Source: JBBQKP01 sp038326995 (GTDB lineage: Bacteria > Planctomycetota > Phycisphaerae > Tepidisphaerales > Tepidisphaeraceae). From it: a stretch of 18,364 nt of DNA. Where the stretch lies: contig JBBQKP010000054.1 of assembly GCA_038326995.1 (NCBI GenBank), positions 1 through 18,364 on the forward strand. The letters run 5' to 3'. The notes beneath the pieces were generated by a model that was given only the letters and a program-made list of their open reading frames with translations, was not told the DNA's origin and did no database searches. Below are positions 1-6,592 of the stretch, in pieces (within the stretch, counting starts at the first letter, position 1; every line of letters starts with the position of its first letter). Position numbers and translations under genes: made by a program.

Positions 1-614
1 GGAATGACGGTGAGCGAAATGATGAACAGCAGCACCAGCTCGAAATGGCGCTTGACGAAGGGAATCGACCCCAGGAAATACCCCGCGCCGCAGCACACTG
101 TGACCCAGATGACTGCGCCCAGAAAACTGTAGAACAGGAACTTGGGATAATTCATCTTCGCAATGCCCGCCACGAACGGTGCGAACGTGCGAATGATGAC
201 GACGAACCGAGCGAGCACGACCATTTTCGGGCCGTGTGTTTCGTAAAAGTCATGGGCGCGGTTCAGGTGCTTTTTGTTGAGCCATTTCGTATCGGATTTG
301 AACACCGCCGGCCCGAGCCGCCGGCCGATCCAGTAGTTGAGATTATCACCCAACAGGGCCGCCAGAATCAGCAGGCCCATGACCATGGGCAGGTGAATAT
401 GAATCCCTTCTCGCGTGCTGATGGCGCCGATGGCAAAGAGCAGCGAATCGCCGGGCAGGAACGGCATGATGACCAGGCCGGTTTCGGCGAAAATAATCAG
501 GAACAATGTTCCGTAGAGCCAGGGCATGCCGACCATCGCTAGAAACGCCGTCCATTTTTCGTCGCTGCCCAGATGGGTCAGGAGGTCGAAGAGTTTACTG
601 AAGAATTCTGACAA
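1..614 (-). CDS. DedA-family membrane protein (C-terminus beyond window edge)
   Basis: DedA/SNARE-associated (PF09335) integral inner-membrane protein. Family members are linked to proton-dependent transport, lipid-carrier recycling and envelope homeostasis; the substrate here is unknown. My translation of the minus strand gives about 204 residues with family signatures in order: FAETGLVIMPFLPGDSLL near residue 40, GDNLNYWIGRRLG near 90, and RFVVIIRTFAPFVAG near 140. A hydrophobic segment (LVLLFIISLTVIP) is cut by the window edge, so only about 10 residues are probably missing. No in-frame ATG precedes the first conserved segment, and an in-frame TAG lies about 80 nt upstream. I chose the TTG at 614 because a good Shine-Dalgarno (GGAAAGGA, 625-632) sits 10 nt before it. 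It lies downstream of, and in the same direction as, the small membrane protein gene. Family assignment is firm; the start is moderately sure. Confidence 0.9.
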   Translation of the reverse strand, partial: MSEFFSKLFDLLTHLGSDEKWTAFLAMVGMPWLYGTLFLIIFAETGLVIMPFLPGDSLLFAIGAISTREGIHIHLPMVMGLLILAALLGDNLNYWIGRRLGPAVFKSDTKWLNKKHLNRAHDFYETHGPKMVVLARFVVIIRTFAPFVAGIAKMNYPKFLFYSFLGAVIWVTVCCGAGYFLGSIPFVKRHFELVLLFIISLTVI

Positions 615-633
615 GCGGCTGAAGTCCTTTCCA

Positions 634-658
634 ATGGGTCTCTGATGTCCAGACCCAT
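634..658. other. 8-bp perfect stem-loop abutting the DedA ribosome-binding site
   Basis: Arms ATGGGTCT (634-641) and AGACCCAT (651-658) are perfectly complementary, with a 9-nt loop. On the minus strand the hairpin ends two bases before the Shine-Dalgarno of the DedA gene. No U-tract follows it on either side, so it does not look like an intrinsic terminator. It could modulate translation of the TTG-started gene or be chance; only the inverted repeat itself is seen. Confidence 0.35.
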
Positions 659-758
659 GAAGTATCGGTTCGACGCACTATTGGCACAAGCGAGATCAAT
701 TCAAAAGACGAGGCTTTGTGAGCAATGATGATCGCCGAATAAAATTTATGAAAGCACT

Positions 759-1007
759 TTATCGACCAATGGCCGCGGGAATGGGATCCGACAGTCGCGA
801 AAATCCACCCGAATAGAACAACATGGAGACGAAGCACGAGATGAGCATCAACAAAACTGCAGCGAGACCGAATTGGGCAAATCTGCGCGAAGCACGCTGA
901 GCGGGTTTAGCCGAGGGACTTCTGCCAGAGACACGCGGAACTTTCGTGCCGGGAAGATCAATCTGCTTACCGTCAATTTGTGGGGCGATAACCTGTGCGT
1001 CGGGCAT
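759..1007 (-). CDS. small single-pass membrane protein, 82 aa, unknown function
   Basis: I do not recognise a family. The 82-residue product has a polar, proline-, lysine- and arginine-containing N-terminal half (residues 1-43) and one strong hydrophobic segment at about 44-66 (FAQFGLAAVLLMLISCFVSM), followed by a short polar tail. Arginines at 41-42 before the segment suggest the N-terminus stays in the cytoplasm. The start at 1007 is supported by AGGAG nine nucleotides upstream; a longer frame reaching 1076 has no comparable site. It lies between the TPR/trypsin-like gene and the DedA gene on the same strand, with gaps of about 145 nt on each side, so co-transcription is possible but not shown. 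The ribosome-binding site and membrane-segment pattern make it a likely real gene. Confidence 0.65.
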   Translation of the reverse strand: MPDAQVIAPQIDGKQIDLPGTKVPRVSGRSPSAKPAQRASRRFAQFGLAAVLLMLISCFVSMLFYSGGFSRLSDPIPAAIGR

Positions 1008-1152
1008 TTGAATTTTCTCCTGAGTGATTTGGAACGACCCCACTCGCTCCCGGGCCGTGACGCAAGAACAATACACGACAAGCGACTCGACGCCAATAGA
1101 AATTGCGCTAATTTGCCGTGAGTTTTCCGTAACAATTGGCTAACCGCTCACC

Positions 1153-2742
1153 CTATTTTGACACGTGCCGGGCGACGACCAGCAGGATCGAAGGCAACTC
1201 CTTATCGGACTCGCCCCCGGCCTTTTGCCCGAGTGTCTCCAGGAGCCCGTGGATCGCCTTCGCGGGCACCAGGCGATACGTGCCGAACTCCACCATCACA
1301 AATCCGACGACATCTCCCTCCTGCAGAATCGGCCCGCCGCTCAGGCGAGGCGACCGCTCGGCATCAAGACTGAACTGCCCGTCATCTGCTTTGACCACGT
1401 TCATCGCCAGCGTCTGCGGCGTCGGCCCGCGAAGGTTGAGTTTCGCAAACGACACGCACTGCGCGCCGCCCTCACTCATCTCCTTGCCGCGCGCGATCAG
1501 CTTCATCGGCGAGACACTTCCACTCGCCACCGCAAGCAGTGCGACGTCTGTCGTGCTGTCCAGCGCAATCAATACGGCCGGCATGGTCGTGCCGTCGCTC
1601 CGCATCAACCGGATGTCGCTCGCACCCCGCACCGCCAGTGCGCTGGTCACCACCGTGGTCGGCGTAATCGCAAACGCCGTCGCATATCGTTCTTTGGCTT
1701 GAGCGGCGATTCGTGCACCCGCAACATCGTCCGCGATCGTGCTCCTTGTCGTGCTTCTTGTCGTGGCCACATTCGCCCGGCCGCGTCCCGCGTCGGGCAG
1801 TGCGGGCGGCTTTCTCGCCCTTACCGAAATCGTCGCGATCTCACTCGGCCAGCTCACGACATTCAGCGTCTTCGTCAGGTCCGCAATTTCCCCCCGCGCC
1901 AGGCGAAGCTGCTGCTCAGCCGATTCCACGACCTCAATCGCCTCATCCCGCGCCGCCGCTCCCGCAGGGTCTGCCGCGCTGGTCCTGCGAATCGTATCAT
2001 CCGACACGTTCCGCGCCGTCCTAAGCTCCTCCTCAATCAACGCGGCCGCGACTTCGCGCTGCGATAACTCTCGTTCGATATCGCGATTCGCCAATTCCAT
2101 TTCCGCGAGCTCAGTCGCAGGAATCCACTGCTGGCCGAACAGCCGCATTCCGATCACCGCCTCATCGAGCCGTCTCGCGTAAGCGTCGCGCACGCGCACC
2201 GAATCTTCCCAAATCTTGCCGCGCTGCAGTCGCGTCGGCGTTTGTCGTATGGCAACACAAAGCGACCAATACAATTCGGCATCGAGTGGTGATTCGAGCG
2301 GCGCATCTCTTTTTGCGAGAAAATCCGCCAACAACTTCGCCGCCCGCGTCGCCTCGCCAGCCTCAAGCCGTGCCGCGGCAAGGTTATTGACGACCGAGCG
2401 ATTTGTCGGTTCGAGTTTCATCGCCCGCTCGAAATTCTGCTGCGCCCGTGCGATCTGTTTGAGCCGCAGCATCGACACGCCCAGGCCGTTCAAGGCGTCG
2501 ACATTCTCACTTTCTCGGCCGACGATTTCGACGAAAATGTCTCTCGCCTCGGCCGGTCGATTCGCGTCGAGCAACCGGATCGCGCGGTCCAGCAATCTGT
2601 CGTCCGTCTTCGCGTCCGTCTTCGCGTCCGTCTTGGCGTCTTGGCCCGATACGACCTGCACCAATGCGATCAACAGAAGCATCAACAACACTGCCGACAA
2701 CAGAAAAATCAATGGCTTTTGTCGAGTCATCTGTCGAATCAT
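1153..2742 (-). CDS. membrane-anchored TPR/coiled-coil protein with degenerate trypsin-like C-terminal domain
   Basis: The 529-residue protein has a signal anchor at about 10-31, so the remainder is probably periplasmic. Next are DAKT repeats (35-47), TPR-like helices with the LNGLGVSMLRLKQIARAQQN pattern (about 48-145), an Ala/Glu-rich coiled coil (about 210-295) and a linker. The C-terminal domain (about 353-505) follows the S1C/trypsin-like layout: VVTSALAV at 364-371 where active enzymes read VVTNAHVV, TTDVALLAV (Asp399) for the Asp motif, and LSGGP (Ser468) for GNSGGP. The catalytic His position is Leu369, so I infer a pseudoprotease or binding domain. The start at 2742 has AGAGGAG 7 nt upstream. 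Its ATG overlaps the polX stop as ATGA, implying coupled translation, although no shared function is obvious. Domain calls rest on motif reading; function is unknown. Confidence 0.85.
   Translation of the reverse strand: MIRQMTRQKPLIFLLSAVLLMLLLIALVQVVSGQDAKTDAKTDAKTDDRLLDRAIRLLDANRPAEARDIFVEIVGRESENVDALNGLGVSMLRLKQIARAQQNFERAMKLEPTNRSVVNNLAAARLEAGEATRAAKLLADFLAKRDAPLESPLDAELYWSLCVAIRQTPTRLQRGKIWEDSVRVRDAYARRLDEAVIGMRLFGQQWIPATELAEMELANRDIERELSQREVAAALIEEELRTARNVSDDTIRRTSAADPAGAAARDEAIEVVESAEQQLRLARGEIADLTKTLNVVSWPSEIATISVRARKPPALPDAGRGRANVATTRSTTRSTIADDVAGARIAAQAKERYATAFAITPTTVVTSALAVRGASDIRLMRSDGTTMPAVLIALDSTTDVALLAVASGSVSPMKLIARGKEMSEGGAQCVSFAKLNLRGPTPQTLAMNVVKADDGQFSLDAERSPRLSGGPILQEGDVVGFVMVEFGTYRLVPAKAIHGLLETLGQKAGGESDKELPSILLVVARHVSK
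2600..2640. repeat. 12-bp in-frame tandem repeat, about 3.4 copies
   Basis: The unit GCGTCCGTCTTC repeats at 12-nt intervals, nearly perfectly, inside the gene above. Read on the minus strand it encodes the tetrapeptide DAKT three times, directly after the signal anchor. Near-identity at the nucleotide level implies recent slippage, so copy number may vary between strains. It probably acts as a spacer between membrane and TPR region. Confidence 0.8.
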
Positions 2743-4535
2743 GCACGGCTCCTCTTGGCTTTGACCCACTTTCGCACGACCTCGAGCGGCTGGCAATTTA
2801 AAATACGCTCGGGCGTCGCCCACGCACGCCTGGCGGTGATGATGCCCAGGTCGATCTCACTCAATCCCGCGATCGAGTGTGCATCGGTGTCGATCGTCAG
2901 CATGCAGCCCGATTCAATCGCCACGCGCGCGTTCACGTCCGACAAATCCAGTCGCGGCCAACCGGCATTGATCTCCAGCGCCGTTCCCGTCTCGGCCGCG
3001 TGTTTGACGATTGACGAAATCTCAAGAGGCAATCCGTTTCGAGCGTTGATGAGCCGTCCGGTCGGATGGCCGATGACATTCACAAACGGATTGTCCATCG
3101 CCAGGCGAATGCGATCGGTCGCCTTGCTCGCTTCCTGTTTGAGCGAACTGTGCGGAGACGCGACGACCCAATCCAGCTCCGCGAGCAGCGCGTCTTCGTA
3201 GTCGAGCGATCCGTCCGCCAGGATATCGACCTCACTGCCGGCAAGGATCGCGATGCCCTTGACCTGATTCGCCGCCTTGCGAATTTCGGCGATGTGCCGT
3301 ACGAGCCGCTCGGCCGAAAGTCCGTTGGCGATCGGCTGCGACTTCGAGTGATCGGTGATGACGATGTACGCGTAGCCGAGCCGCTTTGCTTCCTCCGCCA
3401 TTTCGACGATCGAATTCACGCCGTCCGACGCGGTCGTATGGCAGTGCAGTTCGCCCTTGATGTCGCTTCGTGTCACGAGCCTCGGCAACTTTTTCGATAG
3501 CGCCGCCGTCATCTCGCCGCGGTCTTCGCGCAGCTCGGGCTCGACGAACGACATTCCCAGCGCGTCATAGATCTCTTTCTCACTCTTCGATGCAACCGCG
3601 TCGAGAGTCGGCGGCTCGCCAGGCTTGCGTTCACCTGGCTTGCGTTCAGTCGCATCCCATTTCTTTTCGTCATACAAGCCCCACTCGCTGAGCGTCATGC
3701 CCTTTTCCTGAGCGAGCGAACGGACGCGAACGTTGTGTTCCTTGCTGCCGGTAAAGTACATGAGGGCCGCGCCGAAGTTGATTTCCGGCACGACGCGGAG
3801 ATCAACCTGCAGACCGCCGGCCATGACGACCGAGCCCTTGGTCGAGCCGGAACCGAGCACTTTTTCTACTCCTTGGGCGGTCGTGAACGCTTGAACAACG
3901 TCATGAGCGTCGGCAGGTTTTTTGACCGACGCGATAAGGTCGAGGTCGCCGATGGTTTCGCGGCCGCGTCGAAAACTTCCCGCGAGCTCGACACGCGACA
4001 CCCTCGCATCAGCAGCGAGACCGTCGCGCAGCGATAACGCGAGCTCATGAATATCGCCGATGCCGCGTCGAAGACCGGCCGTCGCCAGCATCGAGATGCC
4101 GTCCTTGATCGCCGCGATTTTTTTTTCTCCCACGCCCTTGAGCCCCGCGAGTTGCCCGGCGTCGATCGCACTCGACAGCGCGGCCACGCTCTCGATTCCT
4201 CGCTCCTTCCACAACAGCGCGACCGTCTTGGGCCCCAGCCCCGGGATGCGAAGCATCTCAAGCAGGCCCTTGGGAATGCTGGCGAGCAATTCGTCAAAAT
4301 CCGAGCTTTTTCCGGTGTCGATAAACTCCGCGATCATCTTCGCGCTCGATGCGCCGATGCCGGGAATTTTGTCGATCGTTCCTGCCTTATGAGCGGTCTC
4401 GATGTCGATGGACGGATCTTCAAGCGCCCGCGCGACACGCTGAAACGCGACGGCTTTGAAACGGTTCTCACCTTTGATGTCGAGCACCGACGCGGCCGTG
4501 GAGAACATCGCTTCGAGCGTTTGGCGAACGGACAT
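2739..4535 (-). CDS. polX: PolX-type DNA polymerase beta / PHP 3'-5' exonuclease
   Basis: Bacterial family-X DNA polymerase fused to a PHP nuclease, 598 aa, close to the usual length of about 570. In the family it fills gaps and trims 3' ends in base-excision repair in the cytoplasm. Helix-hairpin-helix motifs occur at KIPGIG (56-61), RIPGLG (96-101) and GLKGVG (131-136). The nucleotidyltransferase signature GSFRRGRETIGDLDL (186-200) supplies metal-binding Asp197 and Asp199; Asp245 is the likely third carboxylate. PHP metal ligands are visible: HCH (364-366), Asp371, DH (395-396), Glu435, His462, His490 and DTDAH (549-553). Both activities therefore look intact. A linker at about 296-308 carries a duplicated ERKPG. 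The ATG at 4535 has no clear Shine-Dalgarno; TACAAT six bases before it could be a -10 element of a leaderless message (weak). The stop overlaps the next start. Confidence 0.96.
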   Translation of the reverse strand: MSVRQTLEAMFSTAASVLDIKGENRFKAVAFQRVARALEDPSIDIETAHKAGTIDKIPGIGASSAKMIAEFIDTGKSSDFDELLASIPKGLLEMLRIPGLGPKTVALLWKERGIESVAALSSAIDAGQLAGLKGVGEKKIAAIKDGISMLATAGLRRGIGDIHELALSLRDGLAADARVSRVELAGSFRRGRETIGDLDLIASVKKPADAHDVVQAFTTAQGVEKVLGSGSTKGSVVMAGGLQVDLRVVPEINFGAALMYFTGSKEHNVRVRSLAQEKGMTLSEWGLYDEKKWDATERKPGERKPGEPPTLDAVASKSEKEIYDALGMSFVEPELREDRGEMTAALSKKLPRLVTRSDIKGELHCHTTASDGVNSIVEMAEEAKRLGYAYIVITDHSKSQPIANGLSAERLVRHIAEIRKAANQVKGIAILAGSEVDILADGSLDYEDALLAELDWVVASPHSSLKQEASKATDRIRLAMDNPFVNVIGHPTGRLINARNGLPLEISSIVKHAAETGTALEINAGWPRLDLSDVNARVAIESGCMLTIDTDAHSIAGLSEIDLGIITARRAWATPERILNCQPLEVVRKWVKAKRSRA

Positions 4536-4738
4536 GCCGCAATTGTATCAGCGCGAGATGAAATCGTTTAGTGGCACTTCAAGCTGTCGGGAGTTTCTAC
4601 GCGGCATGTGGACAATGCGCATGCAGTGTGCGAATTGCCTTTGCGGTTCGCTGTTTTTACCGATGACTTTGAGACTAAGAGGGATGCCCGCTTACTACGT
4701 GCGCGGCTCTTTAAGTCGATTCGGTATCAAGCCGTGCC

Positions 4739-5845
4739 CTACCCCGCCTTCACGTGATCGGCCTTGCCGGGGGTAACGACCCCAACTGAACGGGGCCGGG
4801 AAAAGTTGCGGGCGGCATCCGAAACGTAGGTCATCAATTGCGGGCCGCCCTCCTCTCCTGGTAAACGGTAGAGGTGCCCGAACTCGTTGAACCATTTCAC
4901 GAACCGACCCAATCCCTCAGCCAGCCCAACCTTCGGTAGGTAGCCCAGTTCGCCTGTTGCCAGAGTGAGATCGGCAAAAGTTCGATCGACGTCGCCCATT
5001 TGTGCGGGCCGCCTGTCGAGAATTACTTCCTTACCGATCGCCTTGCCCAGTTCGTTGATGAGCGTCGTCAGACTCACGGGCGAACTTCCGCCCAGATTGT
5101 AGATGCGATAGTCCTTAGCGCGCTCGAGCGATCGGACGATGCCGTCGACCGTGTCGTCGACGTAGGTGTAATCGCGGCTCGTGCTGCCGTCGCCGAAAAA
5201 CGGCACGGGCTTACCGGCCGCGATCAGCCTGGTGAATTTGTGGATCGCAAGGTCGGGTCTTTGCCTCGGGCCAAACACCGTAAAGAACCGCAGGCAGCTC
5301 ACCGGCATTTTATACAGATGCCAATACGTGTAGCAGATCAGCTCGCCCGCGCGCTTGGTCGCGGCATACGGACTGATCGGCTCGCTCACGGGGTCGGATT
5401 CGCTGAACGGCACTTTCGCGAGATTGCCATAGACCGAAGACGAGCTGGCGAAGACGAATTTTTCCACCTTGTTCTGAACCGCAGCCTGAAGAAGGTGCGT
5501 GGTGCCTTCGACGTTGACGCGGGCGTAATACGCGGGCTGCTCAATTGAAGGCCTCACACCTGCCATCGCGGCGAGGTGGAGGATGGCGAAGGGCTTGACC
5601 TTTTCGACAAGGTGGTGAATCGCCGGGCCGTCGGTGATGTCGATTTCCTCGACCGCGAGCTTTCGCCCGTTGGGCCCGGCCGCGATCGTCGCGAGGTTGT
5701 TCTCTTTCCACGTGCGGTCGTAGAAGTCGCAAAAATTATCGACGCCCACCACGCGGTAGCCGCGATCCATCAGCGCCTCCGCCGCGTGCGACCCGATGAA
5801 CCCGGCCGCCCCGGTGACGAGGATTGTTTTCTGCGCGTTGGACAT
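4739..5845 (-). CDS. NAD-dependent nucleotide-sugar epimerase (UDP-glucuronate 4-epimerase-like)
   Basis: Extended short-chain dehydrogenase/reductase, 368 aa, acting on nucleotide sugars for surface polysaccharide synthesis. The N-terminal Rossmann motif TGAAGFIGSH (11-20) binds NAD. SSSSVYG (134-140) and YAATK (160-164) provide the catalytic Ser and Tyr-x3-Lys. The segments MAGVRPSIEQPAYYARVN (94-111), RFFTVFGPRQRPDLA (186-200) and FFGDGSTSRDYTYVDD (216-231) resemble UDP-glucuronate 4-epimerases (CapI/LspL type), though substrate specificity cannot be settled by eye. About 40 extra residues follow the usual end. I chose the ATG at 5845 because AAGGAG lies 8 nt upstream; the frame stays open to 6202 without conserved sequence. 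It stands alone, with a 747-nt gene-free stretch upstream and 203 nt to polX downstream, so it is probably transcribed from its own promoter. Confidence 0.92.
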   Translation of the reverse strand: MSNAQKTILVTGAAGFIGSHAAEALMDRGYRVVGVDNFCDFYDRTWKENNLATIAAGPNGRKLAVEEIDITDGPAIHHLVEKVKPFAILHLAAMAGVRPSIEQPAYYARVNVEGTTHLLQAAVQNKVEKFVFASSSSVYGNLAKVPFSESDPVSEPISPYAATKRAGELICYTYWHLYKMPVSCLRFFTVFGPRQRPDLAIHKFTRLIAAGKPVPFFGDGSTSRDYTYVDDTVDGIVRSLERAKDYRIYNLGGSSPVSLTTLINELGKAIGKEVILDRRPAQMGDVDRTFADLTLATGELGYLPKVGLAEGLGRFVKWFNEFGHLYRLPGEEGGPQLMTYVSDAARNFSRPRSVGVVTPGKADHVKAG

Positions 5846-6009
5846 TCGGCTGACTCCTTGCGACTGACTCTTTGCGACGTGTGAAACTCGATCGTATGCG
5901 AATATTATCGGTCGCAACAGGTGCGGAGCGTGAGGGATGCCAGGTCGACGCCCGACATGATGCTGTGTCGCGTTTCGAATTTCCGTTGCTTTCCCGAGTG
6001 CCATCCCAA

Positions 6010-6083
6010 GTGTAGCCGCCAGCTTGCTGGTGCTTCGTTGGACACGACTTGCACACCAAGCGCCAGCAAGCTGTCGGCTACAC
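6010..6083. repeat. long imperfect inverted repeat (REP/BIME-like)
   Basis: Left arm 6010-6035 and right arm 6058-6083 are inverted copies of one 26-base sequence, matching at 24 positions, with a 22-nt spacer. Each arm begins at its outer end with GTGTAGCCG and contains a smaller palindrome of the CCAGC..GCTGG type. There is no coding content and no transposase nearby. The nested design resembles paired extragenic palindromes. The TGTAGCCGCC core recurs at 9237-9246 (inverted), and GTGTAGCCG occurs at 13993, so it looks like a dispersed family. Confidence 0.75.
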
Positions 6084-6170
6084 GGTGTTGAGCGATGCTT
6101 TTCAGCACGGATGGTCCGCAGAATATTGCGGACCCGATGCGGTGCATGCGTAATCCTCGTTTCGCCGCGG

Positions 6171-6194
6171 GCGCGAGCCTGCGGAAGCTCGCGC
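6171..6194. repeat. short perfect palindrome in the intergenic repeat region
   Basis: Arms GCGCGAGC (6171-6178) and GCTCGCGC (6187-6194) pair perfectly around an 8-nt loop. It lies about 90 nt beyond the larger inverted repeat and may belong to the same patch of extragenic palindromes. No U-tract follows, so an intrinsic terminator is not supported. Confidence 0.5.
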
Positions 6195-6592
6195 GATCGC
6201 AATGCGTTTATGAGTCAAACATCGCGCGATGGTTCTCGCTTGCGTTCGCGTTCATGTCCACGGCGAGCGGAAAAGAATGCGCTTCGAGTTTGCGCGCCAA
6301 CTGCGATCCGCCAATGCGCGAATGGGACAGATGACTGAGACATCGGTCTGGAGCGCGCGGCGGTGCTTACATGCGAACTCAAATGTGCGCATTTCGAACC
6401 GGCCGAGGTGAGTGGCGGCGGCGTAACGTGAGCGGCGGCCGGGAGATGGAGCGCGGGATGGGAAAAACGGAGTGGTGAAAACAGATGGTAAATGAATGCG
6501 AAATGGTGGTTAACGAAGGCTAAATGATGCAAAACAGCGCAAATCGGGGCATCGTGCACGGCTGGTCACGATCGATTTCGAAACGAATGAGT

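Larger units (their letters stand above)
5846..6592. other. 747-nt gene-free stretch with palindromic repeats
   Basis: No open frame here has a convincing ribosome-binding site, codon pattern or recognisable product. The stretch separates the 3' end of rpoN from the 5' end of the epimerase gene, both on the minus strand, so it should hold the rpoN terminator and the epimerase promoter. I could not pick a confident site for either. It holds two palindromes, annotated separately. From about 6200 to 6592 I see only purine-rich, low-structure sequence. Confidence 0.6.

Noticed and set aside
1093..1160. GTGAG/CTCAC inverted repeat after the TPR/trypsin-like gene as a terminator
   Set aside because: Only about five base pairs with a long loop and no T-tract, so it is not distinguishable from chance.
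1165..2067. Open plus-strand frame of 300 codons
   Set aside because: Antisense to the TPR/trypsin-like gene. The translation is Arg/His-rich without a family pattern, typical of a shadow frame.
5988..6003. Sigma-54-like promoter (TGGCAC ... GC) on the minus strand upstream of the epimerase gene
   Set aside because: The GG-to-GC distance is 11 nt rather than 10 and the -12 element lacks TTGC, so it fails the strict sigma-54 spacing.
6010..6083. Inverted repeat as ends of an insertion sequence
   Set aside because: The arms are only 22 nt apart with no transposase frame between or near them, which fits an extragenic palindrome better than a mobile element.
5846..6202. N-terminal extension of the epimerase frame to a TTG at 6202
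   Set aside because: The extension runs through the palindromic repeat and precedes the Rossmann start by about 119 residues. A good AAGGAG-ATG start exists at 5845.
6215..6559. Minus-strand frame of 114 codons in the gene-free stretch
   Set aside because: No ribosome-binding site was identified, the His/Ser/Arg-rich composition is unusual, and there is no hydrophobic or domain pattern.
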